Shown: positions 46,633 through 58,072 of the stretch, piece by piece
Layout of the letters: every line of letters begins with the position of its first letter
Numbering within the stretch: position 1 is the stretch's first letter
NCBI GenBank assembly: GCA_900475325.1
Contig: LS483371.1
Location: 5,679,501 to 5,743,500, forward strand
DNA length: 64,000 bases
Direction: 5' to 3'
DNA from: Paucimonas lemoignei
GTDB taxonomy: Bacteria; Pseudomonadota; Gammaproteobacteria; Pseudomonadales; Pseudomonadaceae
The notes under the pieces: model-generated
Seen by the model: the letters and a program-made list of their open reading frames with translations, nothing else
Told to the model about the DNA's origin: nothing
Databases searched by the model: none
Made by a program: the position numbers and the translations under genes

Positions 46633-46725
46633 TGTGGGAGCGAATTCATTCGCGAAGGCGACGTTCCTGCCGGTAAAGATGCATTGAATGTACCGGCCTC
46701 TTCGCGAATGAATTCGCTCCCACAG
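46633..46725. repeat. REP pair (AATTCATT core) upstream of ppx
   Basis: GGGAGCGAATTCATTCGCG at 46633-46657 faces its inverse at 46699-46725. The spacer GCATTGAATGTACCGGCCTC is shared with the elements at 649-741 and 61735-61823. Confidence 0.88.
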
Positions 46726-46838
46726 TTCACGCGTGCGCTATCGAATTTGCAGGCTAAACGCCACCTTCAAAGCTTCGCGTTGGCGCGGGGCAAGGTTCGT
46801 GGCACGATGGCGCGGTTATCGACCGAGATTTTCTGATC

Positions 46839-48341
46839 ATGCCGCAATCCAAAGCCAAGAATCTTTCCCTGATCGCTGCCATCGACCTGGGCTCCAACAG
46901 CTTCCACATGGTGGTTGCCAAGGCCAATATGGGCGATATCCGCATTCTGGAGCGCCTTGGCGAGAAGGTCCAACTGGCCGCCGGTATCACCGAAGAGCGC
47001 ACGCTCAACGAAGAAGCCATGCAGCGCGGCCTGGATTGCCTGAAGCGATTCGCACAGCTGATCAACGGCCTGCCGCTGGGCGCCGTGCGTATCGTGGGCA
47101 CCAATGCCCTGCGTGAAGCGCGCAACCGTGGCGAATTCATCCGCCGCGCTGAAGAAATCCTCGGCCATCCGGTGGAAGTCATTTCCGGCCGTGAAGAAGC
47201 GCGCCTGATCTACCTCGGCGTCTCTCACACCCTCGCCGACACCCCCGGCAAACGCCTGGTGGCGGACATCGGCGGCGGCAGTACAGAATTCATCATTGGC
47301 CAGCGCTTCGAGCCGCTGCTGCGCGAAAGCCTGCAAATGGGTTGCGTGAGTTTCACCCAGCGTTACTTCAAAGACGGCAAGATCACTCCGGCACGTTATG
47401 CACAGGCCTACACGGCGGCGCGTCTGGAGATCATGAGCATCGAGCACGCCCTGCACCGCTTGAAGTGGGATGAAGCCATCGGCTCGTCGGGCACCATTCG
47501 CGCCATCGGCCTGGCCCTCAAGGCCAACGGCCAGGGCTCGGGCGAGGTCAATGCCGAAGGCCTGGCCTGGCTCAAGCGCAAGCTGTTCAAACTGGGCGAC
47601 GTGGAAAAAATCGACTTCGACGGCATCAAGCCCGATCGCCGCTCGATCTTCCCGGCAGGCCTGGCAATTCTCGAAGCGATCTTCGATGCGCTGGAACTCA
47701 AGCGTATGGACCACTGCGAAGGCGCGCTGCGTGAAGGCGTGCTCTATGACCTCATGGGCCGCCATCAACACGAAGACGTCCGTGAACGCACCCTGAGCTC
47801 GCTGATGGAGCGTTACCACGCCGACCTTGAACAGGCCGACCGTGTGGAGCGTAAAGCCCTGCTAGCCCTTGAGCAGGTCGCTCAGGCATGGGACCTGGAA
47901 GACGAGAGTTATCGTGAACTGTTGAGCTGGGCCGCCAAGGTGCATGAAATCGGCCTGGACATTGCTCACTATCACTACCACAAGCACGGCGCTTATCTGA
48001 TCGAGCACTCGGACCTGGCGGGTTTCTCGCGCGAAGACCAGCAAATGCTCGCGCTACTGGTGCGCGGTCATCGCCGTAATATTCCCAAGGACAAGTTCGC
48101 CGAGTTCGGCGCAGAGGGCGACAAGCTGATCCGCCTGTGCGTGCTGCTGCGTTTCGCGATCCTGTTCCATCACATTCGGGGCACGCAGGAAATGCCTCAG
48201 CCGGTGCTCACCGCCAGCGGCAACAATCTTGATGTGGTATTCCCTGATGGCTGGCTGGAAAACAACCAGCTGACCCAGGCCGACTTCGAGCAGGAAGCGA
48301 CCTGGTTGACCCGAGTCGGAATCGTCCTCAGCGTACGCTGA
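46839..48341 (+). CDS. ppx: Exopolyphosphatase
   Basis: The 500-aa enzyme of the ASKHA fold releases phosphate from polyphosphate chain ends, and in many bacteria hydrolyses pppGpp. It has [43 protein letters not shown] and a C-terminal HD-like region ([21 protein letters not shown]). It converges on ppk and overlaps it by 14 nt; both proteins end VLSVR because the overlap is a perfect palindrome. Confidence 0.96.
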   Translation: MPQSKAKNLSLIAAIDLGSNSFHMVVAKANMGDIRILERLGEKVQLAAGITEERTLNEEAMQRGLDCLKRFAQLINGLPLGAVRIVGTNALREARNRGEFIRRAEEILGHPVEVISGREEARLIYLGVSHTLADTPGKRLVADIGGGSTEFIIGQRFEPLLRESLQMGCVSFTQRYFKDGKITPARYAQAYTAARLEIMSIEHALHRLKWDEAIGSSGTIRAIGLALKANGQGSGEVNAEGLAWLKRKLFKLGDVEKIDFDGIKPDRRSIFPAGLAILEAIFDALELKRMDHCEGALREGVLYDLMGRHQHEDVRERTLSSLMERYHADLEQADRVERKALLALEQVAQAWDLEDESYRELLSWAAKVHEIGLDIAHYHYHKHGAYLIEHSDLAGFSREDQQMLALLVRGHRRNIPKDKFAEFGAEGDKLIRLCVLLRFAILFHHIRGTQEMPQPVLTASGNNLDVVFPDGWLENNQLTQADFEQEATWLTRVGIVLSVR

Positions 48342-48345
48342 GGAC
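48324..48345. other. 22-bp perfect palindrome in the ppx-ppk overlap
   Basis: GTCCTCAGCGT is followed directly by its inverse ACGCTGAGGAC. Read on either strand it gives GTC CTC AGC GTA CGC TGA, so both genes end Val-Leu-Ser-Val-Arg-stop. It may form a hairpin or cruciform and act as a shared 3' element. Confidence 0.95.
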
Positions 48346-50538
48346 AGGGTTACTCAAACGCTCCAACAGCGTCGCCTGCACATTGCGGGCGTTCTGGTTG
48401 CCAGTCGGGGAACTGCGCACGTAAGTGCCGTCCGACTGCAGCAGCCAGCTGTGGGTGTTGTCGGTCAGATACAACTCCAGCTCGCGCTTGACCCGCAGGA
48501 TCAGCTTCTTGCCTTCCACCGGGAAGCAGGTCTCGACGCGCTTGTCGAGGTTGCGCTCCATCCAGTCGGCGCTGGACAGGAACATCTGCTCGTCGCCGCC
48601 ATTCAAGAAATAGAACACACGGGTGTGCTCCAGGAAGCGGCCGATGATCGAGCGCACGTGGATGTTGTGTGAGACCCCGGCAATGCCCGGACGCAGACAG
48701 CACATGCCACGCACCACCAGATCGATACGCACGCCGGACTGGCTCGCCTTGTACAGCGCACGGATGATCTTCGGATCGGTCAGTGAGTTGAACTTGGCGA
48801 TGATGTGCGCAGGTTTACCTTCGGCCGCGAACTGCGTCTCCCGGGCAATCATGTCGAGCATGCCCTTCTTCAGCGTAAACGGCGCGTGCAGCAGCTTCTT
48901 CATGCGCAGGGTTTTGCCCATGCCGATCAACTGGCTGAACATTTTGCCGACGTCTTCGCACAAGGCATCGTCGGAGGTCAGCAGGCTGTAGTCGGTGTAC
49001 AGACGCGCGTTGCCCGCGTGGTAGTTGCCGGTACCCAAGTGCGCGTAACGCACGATCTCGCCTGCTTCGCGCCGCAGGATCAGCATCATCTTGGCGTGAG
49101 TCTTGAAGCCCACCACGCCATAGATCACCACCGCACCGGCCGCTTGCAGACGACTGGCCAATTGCAGGTTGGACTCTTCATCAAAACGCGCACGCAGTTC
49201 GATCACCGCCGTGACCTCTTTGCCGTTACGCGCCGCGTCCACCAGCGCGTCGACGATTTCCGAGTTCGCGCCGCTGCGATACAGCGTCTGGCGCACGGCC
49301 AGCACGTTTGGATCTTTTGCAGCCTGACGCAGCAGGTCGACGACTGGCGTGAAGGATTCGTAAGGGTGCAGCAGCAGAATGTCCTGCTTGCTGATCACGC
49401 TGAAAATGTTCTCGCTGTTCTGCAACAGCTTGGGGATCGCCGGGGTGAACGGCTGGTATTGCAGCTCCGGATGGCTGTCCAGACCGGTGATGCTGAACAG
49501 CCGCGTCAGGTTGACCGGGCCATTGACCTGGTACAACTCGGATTCGGCCAGGTTGAATTGCTTGAGCAGGTAATCCGACAGGTGTTTAGGGCAGGTGTCT
49601 GCCACCTCCAGACGTACCGCATCACCATAACGACGGGAGAACAACTCGCCACGCAGCGCGCGGGCCAGGTCTTCGACGTCTTCGGAATCCAGCGCCAGGT
49701 CGGCGTTACGGGTCAGGCGGAACTGGTAGCAGCCCTTGACCTTCATGCCCTGGAACAGGTCATCGGCGTGAGCGTGAATCATCGACGACAGGAACACGAA
49801 GTTGTCCCCGGTGCCGCCGACATCCTCAGGCACCTTGATCACCCGAGGCAATAGGCGCGGTGCCGGAATGATCGCTAGACCGGAGTCGCGGCCAAAGGCA
49901 TCGACGCCTTCAAGCTCGACGATGAAGTTCAGACTCTTGTTCACCAGCAGCGGGAACGGGTGCGTCGGGTCCAGGCCGATCGGGGTGATGATCGGCGCGA
50001 TCTCGTCACGGAAGTAACGCCGCACCCAGGCTTTGATCTTGGCGTTCCAGTGGCGGCGGCGAATAAAGCGCACCTGATGCTTTTCAAGCTCAGGCAGCAG
50101 GATGTCATTGAGGATCGCGTACTGGCGATCGACGTGGCCATGCACCAGTTCACTGATGCGGGCCAGGGCCTGATGCGGCTGCAGACCGTCGGCGCCCGCT
50201 TGTTCGCGAGCAAAAGTGATCTGCTTCTTGAGGCCGGCGACACGAATTTCGAAGAACTCATCGAGGTTGCTGGAGAAGATCAGCAGGAACTTGAGCCGCT
50301 CCAGCAAGGGATAGGACTCATCCAGTGCCTGCTCCAACACGCGAATGTTGAACTTGAGCTGCGACAGTTCACGATGGATATACAGGCTGCTGTCGTCCAG
50401 GTTCGGCACGACAATCGCCGGCACCGGGTGCGCGGCTTCTACAACAGCAGGTATGACCTCGACGCTGGGTTCGACGACCGGCAGGGTCTGCTCGACATCG
50501 ACTTCAACAGTAGCTTCGGTGAGTCCTTCGGTATTCAT
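48328..50538 (-). CDS. ppk: Polyphosphate kinase 1
   Basis: The 736-aa enzyme makes polyphosphate from ATP. It has the N-terminal domain ([20 protein letters not shown]), the phospholipase-D-like catalytic halves with the autophosphorylated His region ([15 protein letters not shown]) and [17 protein letters not shown]. An extra N-terminal segment (about 45 aa rich in Glu, Val, Pro) precedes the conserved core. Opposing ppx shares the 3' overlap. hemB lies 17 nt beyond its start on the same strand. Confidence 0.96.
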   Translation of the reverse strand: MNTEGLTEATVEVDVEQTLPVVEPSVEVIPAVVEAAHPVPAIVVPNLDDSSLYIHRELSQLKFNIRVLEQALDESYPLLERLKFLLIFSSNLDEFFEIRVAGLKKQITFAREQAGADGLQPHQALARISELVHGHVDRQYAILNDILLPELEKHQVRFIRRRHWNAKIKAWVRRYFRDEIAPIITPIGLDPTHPFPLLVNKSLNFIVELEGVDAFGRDSGLAIIPAPRLLPRVIKVPEDVGGTGDNFVFLSSMIHAHADDLFQGMKVKGCYQFRLTRNADLALDSEDVEDLARALRGELFSRRYGDAVRLEVADTCPKHLSDYLLKQFNLAESELYQVNGPVNLTRLFSITGLDSHPELQYQPFTPAIPKLLQNSENIFSVISKQDILLLHPYESFTPVVDLLRQAAKDPNVLAVRQTLYRSGANSEIVDALVDAARNGKEVTAVIELRARFDEESNLQLASRLQAAGAVVIYGVVGFKTHAKMMLILRREAGEIVRYAHLGTGNYHAGNARLYTDYSLLTSDDALCEDVGKMFSQLIGMGKTLRMKKLLHAPFTLKKGMLDMIARETQFAAEGKPAHIIAKFNSLTDPKIIRALYKASQSGVRIDLVVRGMCCLRPGIAGVSHNIHVRSIIGRFLEHTRVFYFLNGGDEQMFLSSADWMERNLDKRVETCFPVEGKKLILRVKRELELYLTDNTHSWLLQSDGTYVRSSPTGNQNARNVQATLLERLSNPVLSVR

Positions 50539-50555
50539 GAATGTTCCTGTACGGG

Positions 50556-51620
<1,065 letters not shown>

Positions 51621-51785
51621 TTATGACCAATGTGTGACAGTCGTGGGGCAGCGTGCGACTCAGGGCCGCAGCTGAGCGTTTGCCATTGTCCTTGTAGGAA
51701 AGTTTAACGTCGAGACACATTTGCACACTTTCCTGAATGGCTTGGCCGAGTTAGGCTGCGCGTTCATTTCGCCAGCATCCAGACA

Positions 51786-52457
51786 ATGCTCCAGAATTTC
51801 TTGCACGAATTTGGCTACTTTGCCCTCTTCATCGGCACCTTCTTTGAAGGCGAGACCATTCTGGTTCTTGCCGGATTCCTGGCGTTCCGCGAATACATGG
51901 ACATCAAGCTGGTCGTGGTCGTGGCTTTCTTCGGAAGCTACGCCGGGGATCAACTCTGGTATTACATGGGGCGCAGACATGGCCGCAAAATCCTGGCGCG
52001 CAAACCGCGCTGGCAACTCATGGGCGACAAGGCTCTGGCGCACATTCGCAAGCATCCGGACCTGTGGGTTCTGAGCTTCCGCTTCGTCTATGGCCTGCGC
52101 ACGGTCATGCCTGTAGCGATTGGCCTGTCGGGCTACCCGCCGCTGCGTTACCTGATCCTCAATGGCATCGGCGCCGCTGTCTGGGCGACCGCGCTGGGTT
52201 ATGCCGCCTATCACTTCGGCGCCGTGCTCGAAGGCATGCTGGGTAACATCAAGAAGTACGAGCTGTGGGTACTGGGCGCGCTGCTGGTGCTGGGTTTCGC
52301 ACTCTGGCTGCGTCGCCGCTTCAAGAACGCTCGTATCGCCCGTGAAGAGGCCCTGGCCTCCTCGGCAGCCGCTGCTGAAGCCAGCGCCATGGCTCAGATC
52401 CCGGCTGAAGTCCCCGCTGACGTCAAAACAGACAGCCAAAAGACCAACCATCAGTAA
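51786..52457 (+). CDS. DedA-family membrane protein
   Basis: The 223-aa integral membrane protein has the DedA pattern: FGYFALFIGTFFEGETILV, VVAFFGSYAGDQLWYYMGRRHG, and RFVYGLRTVMPVAIGLSGY. The C-terminus is cytoplasmic and basic then Ala-rich. DedA proteins act in membrane lipid (undecaprenyl phosphate) recycling and homeostasis. Confidence 0.92.
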   Translation: MLQNFLHEFGYFALFIGTFFEGETILVLAGFLAFREYMDIKLVVVVAFFGSYAGDQLWYYMGRRHGRKILARKPRWQLMGDKALAHIRKHPDLWVLSFRFVYGLRTVMPVAIGLSGYPPLRYLILNGIGAAVWATALGYAAYHFGAVLEGMLGNIKKYELWVLGALLVLGFALWLRRRFKNARIAREEALASSAAAAEASAMAQIPAEVPADVKTDSQKTNHQ

Positions 52458-52463
52458 ACCCTT

Positions 52464-52493
52464 GCGAGCGCAATAACCGGTTATTGCGCTCGC
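52464..52493 (+). terminator. 30-nt perfect palindrome after dedA
   Basis: GCGAGCGCAATAACC is followed directly by its inverse GGTTATTGCGCTCGC. It begins 7 nt after the dedA stop. No T run follows, so a strong hairpin with Rho dependence or mRNA protection is likely. Confidence 0.6.
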
Positions 52494-52634
52494 CGGTGCT
52501 GCATACCCTCCTTGCCTGATCCCTTCGAAATTGAATCCCCGCCGCTGCCTCTTGTCCGAACACTGAACAGATCGACAAACTGCCTAATCTATACATGGCT
52601 TTGGCAGACCGCTGCGCTCGAAGGGAGTACGACC

Positions 52635-53297
52635 ATGCAAAAGAAAGTTGCCGTGATTCTGTCCGGCTGTGGCGTCTATGACGGCGCGGAAATTCATGAA
52701 AGCGTGCTGACGCTGCTGCGTCTGGATCAACGTGGCGCGCAGGTGCAGTGCTTTGCGCCCAATATCGCCCAGCATCATGTGGTCAACCATCTGACTGGCG
52801 AGGAAATGCCCGAGACCCGCAACGTGTTGGTCGAGTCGGCACGCATCGCCCGCGGGGCCATTGAGGACATCCGTGAAGCTGACGTCACGCAATTCGATGC
52901 GCTGATTATTCCGGGTGGTTTCGGCGCGGCCAAAAACCTGTCCGACTTCGCGACTGCGGGCTCGGACTGCAAGGTTCAGGCTGAAGTTCTGGCCCTGGCA
53001 GAAGCCTTTGCGACAGCAGGCAAGCCGGTCGGGCTGATCTGTATCTCACCTGCGCTGGCGGCCAAAATCTATGGCCCCGGCGTGACGTGCACCATCGGCA
53101 ACGATGCCGAAACCGCTGCCGCTATCACTCGAATGAAAGGCGAGCATCAGGAATGTGAAGTCACCGAGATCGTCGAAGACAAAGCCCGCAAACTGGTCAG
53201 CACCCCGGCTTACATGGTGGCTCAGACCATCGGTGAAGCCGCCGCCGGTATCAATAAGCTGGTGGACCGGGTGCTGGAGTTGACGCACGAGGAGTGA
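52635..53297 (+). CDS. elbB: Isoprenoid biosynthesis glyoxalase ElbB
   Basis: The 220-aa DJ-1/PfpI-superfamily protein begins KKVAVILSGCGVYDGAEIHE and has IIPGGFGAAKNLSDFA. The nucleophile elbow reads LICISPALAAKI, with Cys in the usual place. ElbB shows weak glyoxalase activity and is linked to isoprenoid synthesis. ATG 52635 has GGGAG upstream. The stop region is the left end of a 193-bp tandem duplication. Confidence 0.92.
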   Translation: MQKKVAVILSGCGVYDGAEIHESVLTLLRLDQRGAQVQCFAPNIAQHHVVNHLTGEEMPETRNVLVESARIARGAIEDIREADVTQFDALIIPGGFGAAKNLSDFATAGSDCKVQAEVLALAEAFATAGKPVGLICISPALAAKIYGPGVTCTIGNDAETAAAITRMKGEHQECEVTEIVEDKARKLVSTPAYMVAQTIGEAAAGINKLVDRVLELTHEE

Positions 53298-53682
53298 GCC
53301 AAAGCCCGACCGCTGGTGGCGCAATTTTGGAATGCGATTCTGTGGGAGCGAATTCATTCGCGAAGGCGTCCGGCCTGATAAACATCTGTGCCTGACACAC
53401 CGCTTTCGCGAATGAATTCGCTCCCACGGACCCGCGCGTAATTTGCGGATCCCTTAACTGAACTCCACCGCTCCGGCACCCGCGTCATCGAGTCAAAGCC
53501 CGACCGCTGGTGGCGCAGTCTGAAATGCGATTCTGTGGGAGCGAATTCATTCGCGAAGGCGTCCGGCCTGATAAACATCTGTGCCTGACACACCGCTTTC
53601 GCGAATGAATTCGCTCCCACGGACCCGCGCGTAATTTGCGGATCCCTTAACTGAACTCCACCCGCTCCGGCACCCGCGTCAT
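53292..53682. repeat. 193-bp tandem duplication spanning elbB and codA 3' ends, with REP pairs
   Basis: The block AAAGCCCGACCGCTGGTGGC to the codA 3' end is present twice with a 193-bp period. Landmarks are TGTGGGAGCG at 53341 and 53534, and CCCTTAACTGAACTCCACC at 53451 and 53644. Copy one ends with a 35-bp fragment of the codA 3' end (about 53456-53490, with one base deleted), not part of a working gene. Each copy holds an AATTCATT-core REP pair. Confidence 0.9.
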
Positions 53683-54882
53683 CAGCACTTTCCCGCCACG
53701 TATCGACACCCGCGCCTTCGCCTGGCGACGCACGGCTTCGTAGTCGCTCTCGGCATCCAGAATCACCAGGTTCGCCGGGCGGCCAACGGCGATGCCGTAA
53801 CCCTCGCCCAGGTTAAGGGTGCGGGCGCTATTGTCGGTGACCAGGTCCAGGCTGCGCGCCAGATCCTCAAAGCCCATCATGTGGCAGATGTGCAGACCGG
53901 CATCCAGGATGCGCAGGATGTTGCCGTTGCCCAACGGATACCACGGGTCCTTGATCGAATCCTGACCAAAGCACACGTTCATACCGGCGCGATCCAGCTC
54001 GGCAACCCGGGTCAGGCCGCGACGCTTGGGGTAGGTGTCGAAACGCCCCTGCAGGTGGATGCTCTCGGTCGGGCAAGACACGAAATTGATACCCGAGCGC
54101 TTCAATAGGCGGAACAGCTTCGAACAGTAGGCATTGTCATACGAGCCCATGGCCGTGGTGTGGCTGGCCGTCACCCGGCTGCCCATGCCACGCACCCGCG
54201 CTTCTTCAGCCAGCACTTCAAGAAAGCGCGAATTCGGGTCGTCGGTCTCGTCGCAATGCACATCCACCAGGCAACCCGTTCGCTCAGCCAGGTCCATGAG
54301 GAACTTGATCGAGCTGACGCCCTGCTCCCGTGTGTTCTCAAAGTGCGGAATACCGCCCACCACATCCGCGCCCATTTCCACGGCGCGCGTCATCAATTCA
54401 CGTCCGCCTTCGTAGGATTCGATCCCCTCCTGAGGGAAGGCAACGATTTGCAGGTCGATCAGGTGGCGCGCTTCTTCGCGCACTTCGAGCATCGCCTTGA
54501 GCGCGCCCAGGGTCGGGTCAGTGATGTCGATGTGGGTGCGGACGTGCTGGATGCCGTGTTCGGCAAGCATGCGAATGGTCGTGTGAGCGCGCTGTTTGGT
54601 GTCTTCGTGGGTGATGGTTTCCTTGCGCTGCGCCCAACGCTCGATGCCTTCGAACAGCGTGCCGCTCATGTTCCATTCAGGCTCGCCAGCGGTCAGGGTT
54701 GCGTCCAGGTGGATATGTGGCTCAACCAGTGGCGCAATCAGCAACTGGCCACGGGCGTCCACGTCGTCCGATTGCGGATGCAGCGTTTCGGGCTGCGCGG
54801 TGACAGCCGTGATCACACCATTTTCCCAACTGACCGTGTGCAGGCCGGGGATTTTACGCAGGGTGGCATTGATGATTTGCAT
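53647..54882 (-). CDS. codA: Cytosine deaminase
   Basis: The 411-aa amidohydrolase converts cytosine to uracil. Metal ligands are seen in EPHIHLDATLTAG, HCDETDDPN, ASHTTAMG and FGQDSIKDPW; the last matches E. coli CodA's Asp. I chose ATG 54882 (AGGAATAA upstream), rejecting a longer frame to 54918. It is the last gene of the codB-pucR-codA operon, starting 2 nt after pucR. Confidence 0.94.
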   Translation of the reverse strand: MQIINATLRKIPGLHTVSWENGVITAVTAQPETLHPQSDDVDARGQLLIAPLVEPHIHLDATLTAGEPEWNMSGTLFEGIERWAQRKETITHEDTKQRAHTTIRMLAEHGIQHVRTHIDITDPTLGALKAMLEVREEARHLIDLQIVAFPQEGIESYEGGRELMTRAVEMGADVVGGIPHFENTREQGVSSIKFLMDLAERTGCLVDVHCDETDDPNSRFLEVLAEEARVRGMGSRVTASHTTAMGSYDNAYCSKLFRLLKRSGINFVSCPTESIHLQGRFDTYPKRRGLTRVAELDRAGMNVCFGQDSIKDPWYPLGNGNILRILDAGLHICHMMGFEDLARSLDLVTDNSARTLNLGEGYGIAVGRPANLVILDAESDYEAVRRQAKARVSIRGGKVLMTRVPERVEFS

Positions 54883-54884
54883 GG

Positions 54885-56102
54885 TTATTCCTGTCGCTGG
54901 GCTTCGGACATGCGCCACACCAGCAGCGCGACCGAAGCGTTCATTCGAAAATTAGCGTCGTCGAGGGACTGCCCGCTGAGCAGCTCGATACGCTGAATAC
55001 GTTGGTTGATGGTGTTGCGGTGGATGCCCAGGCGCTGAGCAGCCTTGAGCCCGTTGCCGTTCTGTTGAAGCAAGGCATCGAGTGTTTCGATCAGGCCGTG
55101 AGGCTGCTTGCGATTGGCCTCGATCAGCGGGCCGAGGATCTGTTTGACGAAGCTGTCGATCACCGAGCGATCCGTCACGGCTTGCAGCAGACGCAGCACA
55201 CCCAGCTCACTGAAATCGCACAGGCCACTGGCCGGTCTTAGATGTTCAGCCACATCCAGCGCCTGGCGGGCCTCATTCAATGCCTGCCGATACTGCCCGC
55301 AGTCCTCAACCGGATGGGCCAGCCCCATGAACAGGGCCATGTCGCCCAGCACCGGCAGCAGCTCGCGATAAAGCCGGGCCAGCTCGCTACGGACCGCATC
55401 CAGTTCTGGCAGCAGCAGGATAAACAGATCGCCCTGCACAATAACTGGCAAGGCGTCTGGCAAAACGCGGTTCCAGGCGTCGAGATGGTCCAGCACTGCT
55501 TGTCGTGTGTGCTGCAGCAAGCGCTCTGCCGCCTCCGGCTCATGGCTGTCGAACAGCACGCTGACCGCCGACAAGCGCAACGCCACCAGCCGCCTGGGCA
55601 CGTGCAGCGGCAAACGCAGGTGCGCGGCCCGCTGCCGGGCGATGCTCAGGCTGGGGTAATCCCCGCTGAGCAACTGGCCGAGAATGTCGTGGCGTGAACG
55701 CTTGGTCTGCGCCATCTGCACCAGCGCCGTGCCGATCAGGTGCGTGACGATCACCATCTTCAGCAGATACGGCTGTTCGATCAGCGGCAGGCCGCACTGC
55801 TCGGCCAGCTCGATCACCGAATCAGGAATCTGCTGGATGTAGGCATCCCCGGTCAGGATCACCAGTCCGGCAATCCCGCTGGCATCGCCCTCGCGCACCA
55901 TGCGCAGCAGGTTGGCTTCATCGCGCAGGTAATTGATGCCCGTGACGAAGACCAGCTCGCCGCCCATGATCCAGTCAGCAATGCCCTCGTTCTCCGCCAC
56001 ATAGGACCAGCGCACGCTGCGATGCAGGTTGGCGGACCCGGCACGCACGGACATTTCCTCCAGCCCCGGGAGCTGGAGGATTTCGGCAACGGTCAGGCTC
56101 AA
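54885..56102 (-). CDS. PucR-family transcriptional regulator within the cytosine operon
   Basis: The 405-aa product has an N-terminal PucR domain (about 1-120: LTVAEILQLPGLEEMSVRAG) and a C-terminal helix-turn-helix of the PucR/CdaR type (NGNGLKAAQRLGIHRNTINQRIQRIE). It overlaps codB by 4 nt (ATGA at 56099-56102) and precedes codA by 2 nt, so it is made together with the transporter and enzyme it probably controls. Confidence 0.9.
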   Translation of the reverse strand: MSLTVAEILQLPGLEEMSVRAGSANLHRSVRWSYVAENEGIADWIMGGELVFVTGINYLRDEANLLRMVREGDASGIAGLVILTGDAYIQQIPDSVIELAEQCGLPLIEQPYLLKMVIVTHLIGTALVQMAQTKRSRHDILGQLLSGDYPSLSIARQRAAHLRLPLHVPRRLVALRLSAVSVLFDSHEPEAAERLLQHTRQAVLDHLDAWNRVLPDALPVIVQGDLFILLLPELDAVRSELARLYRELLPVLGDMALFMGLAHPVEDCGQYRQALNEARQALDVAEHLRPASGLCDFSELGVLRLLQAVTDRSVIDSFVKQILGPLIEANRKQPHGLIETLDALLQQNGNGLKAAQRLGIHRNTINQRIQRIELLSGQSLDDANFRMNASVALLVWRMSEAQRQE

Positions 56103-57367
56103 ACCTCCTCCTGCACGCCAGCGGCTACCAGGCTGCGCTTGCCGGTGACTTCCAGCAGCACGATGTAACAGATGGCCGACGCCGCAATGCCGACCAGTGG
56201 CGCAATCCAGGGCGAGAAGTACGCCAGCGCGGCGCCGATGGCATAAGCCGACAGCCCCAACAGGTTGTAGCGCGGCAGCGTGACGCTGGCCAACGCCGGG
56301 TATTTGCCGTGATGGCGGTACCAGAAGTCAGCCACGATCACGCCACCAATGGGCGGGATAATCGAACCCAGCAATACCAGAAACGGAATCAGCATTTCGT
56401 ACATGCCGCCAATGGCCAGCACGATGCCCAGTGCAGCGGCGATCAGGGTCATGGTCCGGCGCCGCTCGCTGCGCAACAGGTGGCAAGCGGCCGCCGACAC
56501 GTTGTAGATGGTCGGGCCCTGAATGGTCCACAGGTTCAGGCAGAGCATGATCACGGCAGCAAACGACAAGCCTTGAAGCATCATCACTTCGACGATATCG
56601 GCCTGTTGATAAACCATCGCACACCGAGCGCCCGCCACCACCATCAAGCCATTACCCAGCAGAAACGCGACCACGCTGGCTGTCACCGCCACCCGCCCGC
56701 TGCGGGACAACCGCGTCCAGTTGGTGGCCTGGGTCGCGCCACTGGCGAAGGTCCCGAAGACCATGGTGATGGCCGCTGAAAGCGTCATGGTTTCATGGGG
56801 AATCAACGCGGCAAGCCCCTGAAAACCGCCGATATCGCGGGTGGCGATGTACATGGAGATGATCAGCAGCACGAACATCAACGGCACCGAAACCCGCGAC
56901 AGCACATCCAGCCCTTTGTAGCCAATAATTGCCGTGATGCTGAAACCCAGACCGAACAGGACCATCAGCGGCGTGGTGAAACCTTCGGCCAGGCCGAGCA
57001 TTTTCACCAGCACAATCGCGACGGTCGCCGTGCCCCAGGCGTACCAGCCCAGTTCAGCGAAGCCGAGCAAGACATCTGACAGCCGACTGCCTGCCTCACC
57101 GAAGCAGAAACGCCCCATCAATACCGTGTTCAAACCACTGCGCGAGGCGATAAAGGCCAGCGCCGCCGCGTAGATCGCCAACAGGCTGTTGCCAATCGCC
57201 GCGATCCACAACATGTCGACGAAGTTGAACGCCATGCCCAGCTTGCCGCCTGCAAACATGGTCCCGGTGAAGAACGTAAAGCTGAATAACACCATGGAAA
57301 TCGACAGCAGCCCTTTGCGTCCTTCACGCGGGGCTTCGCTCAGGGGAAACTCGCTGGGTGAACTCAT
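56099..57367 (-). CDS. codB: Cytosine permease (NCS1 family)
   Basis: The 422-aa inner-membrane transporter of the NCS1 family has about 12 hydrophobic segments, with GTFASGATQATNWTRLSRSG and GSIIPPIGGVIVADFW. Context with codA supports cytosine as substrate. It heads the codB-pucR-codA operon; the 220 bp upstream should hold the promoter. Confidence 0.92.
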   Translation of the reverse strand: MSSPSEFPLSEAPREGRKGLLSISMVLFSFTFFTGTMFAGGKLGMAFNFVDMLWIAAIGNSLLAIYAAALAFIASRSGLNTVLMGRFCFGEAGSRLSDVLLGFAELGWYAWGTATVAIVLVKMLGLAEGFTTPLMVLFGLGFSITAIIGYKGLDVLSRVSVPLMFVLLIISMYIATRDIGGFQGLAALIPHETMTLSAAITMVFGTFASGATQATNWTRLSRSGRVAVTASVVAFLLGNGLMVVAGARCAMVYQQADIVEVMMLQGLSFAAVIMLCLNLWTIQGPTIYNVSAAACHLLRSERRRTMTLIAAALGIVLAIGGMYEMLIPFLVLLGSIIPPIGGVIVADFWYRHHGKYPALASVTLPRYNLLGLSAYAIGAALAYFSPWIAPLVGIAASAICYIVLLEVTGKRSLVAAGVQEEV

Positions 57368-57564
57368 CTGGTTTTCTCCACATCAACAGGTTGGGATTCG
57401 GACTCAATGGCAGACTGGTGCCAGAGCAATAACCAGGCCGTTTCCGGGCAACGCTGTGAAGCAGAAAAAAGCAGGCTGAGGTGATAGTGGCGAGTGTTCA
57501 CCCTGCACACTTATGGTCGGTATTTTTAACGCAGGCTGTGCAGAGTGATTCATTCTGAGGCGGG

Positions 57565-57586
57565 CGCGCACCGTTTTAGGTGCGCG
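57565..57586 (-). other. Hairpin after yaiI
   Basis: CGCGCACC-GTTTTA-GGTGCGCG is an 8-bp perfect hairpin starting just past the yaiI stop on the minus strand, without a T tract. Confidence 0.5.
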
Positions 57587-57588
57587 GC

Positions 57589-58038
57589 TCAGCGGGAGAG
57601 GCGGGTGAGAATCCGGTCCAGGGAGTTGGCGAAAGCCTGTTTTTCGCGATCGCCATAAGGGGGCTGACCACCGCCCATCTGGCCCTGTTCACGTAGGTCA
57701 GTGAACAGGTTGCGCACTGCCAGACGATCACCCATGTTTTGGGCATCGAACTCCTTGCCGCGCGGGTCAAGGGCTGCGACGCCGTTCTTTACCAGCCGGT
57801 CAGCCAGCGGCACATCGCTGCAGATCACCAGTTCACCGGGCACGGCGTGCTCTACCAGATAATCATCCGCTGCATCCGGTCCGCTGGGCACCACGATCAG
57901 TCTGACCAGGCTGTAAGTGGGCTTGATCTGACTCTGCCCGGCCACCAGCACCACCTCGAACTGACGCTTGAGGGCGAATTTGATGACTTGATCCTTGGCT
58001 GCCTTGGGGCAAGCGTCGGCATCGATCCAGACGCGCAT
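57589..58038 (-). CDS. yaiI: UPF0178 family protein YaiI
   Basis: The 149-aa NYN/PIN-like protein begins MRVWIDADACPKAAKD, with conserved Asp residues typical of this putative RNase fold. It also has VVPSGPDAADDYLVEHA, LVICSDVPLADRLV and a Gly-rich GQMGGGQPPYGDRE. Function is not established. GAGG precedes ATG 58038. Confidence 0.9.
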   Translation of the reverse strand: MRVWIDADACPKAAKDQVIKFALKRQFEVVLVAGQSQIKPTYSLVRLIVVPSGPDAADDYLVEHAVPGELVICSDVPLADRLVKNGVAALDPRGKEFDAQNMGDRLAVRNLFTDLREQGQMGGGQPPYGDREKQAFANSLDRILTRLSR

Positions 58039-58072
58039 GGGAAACCTCGTATTTAACAATTTACACAGGACT

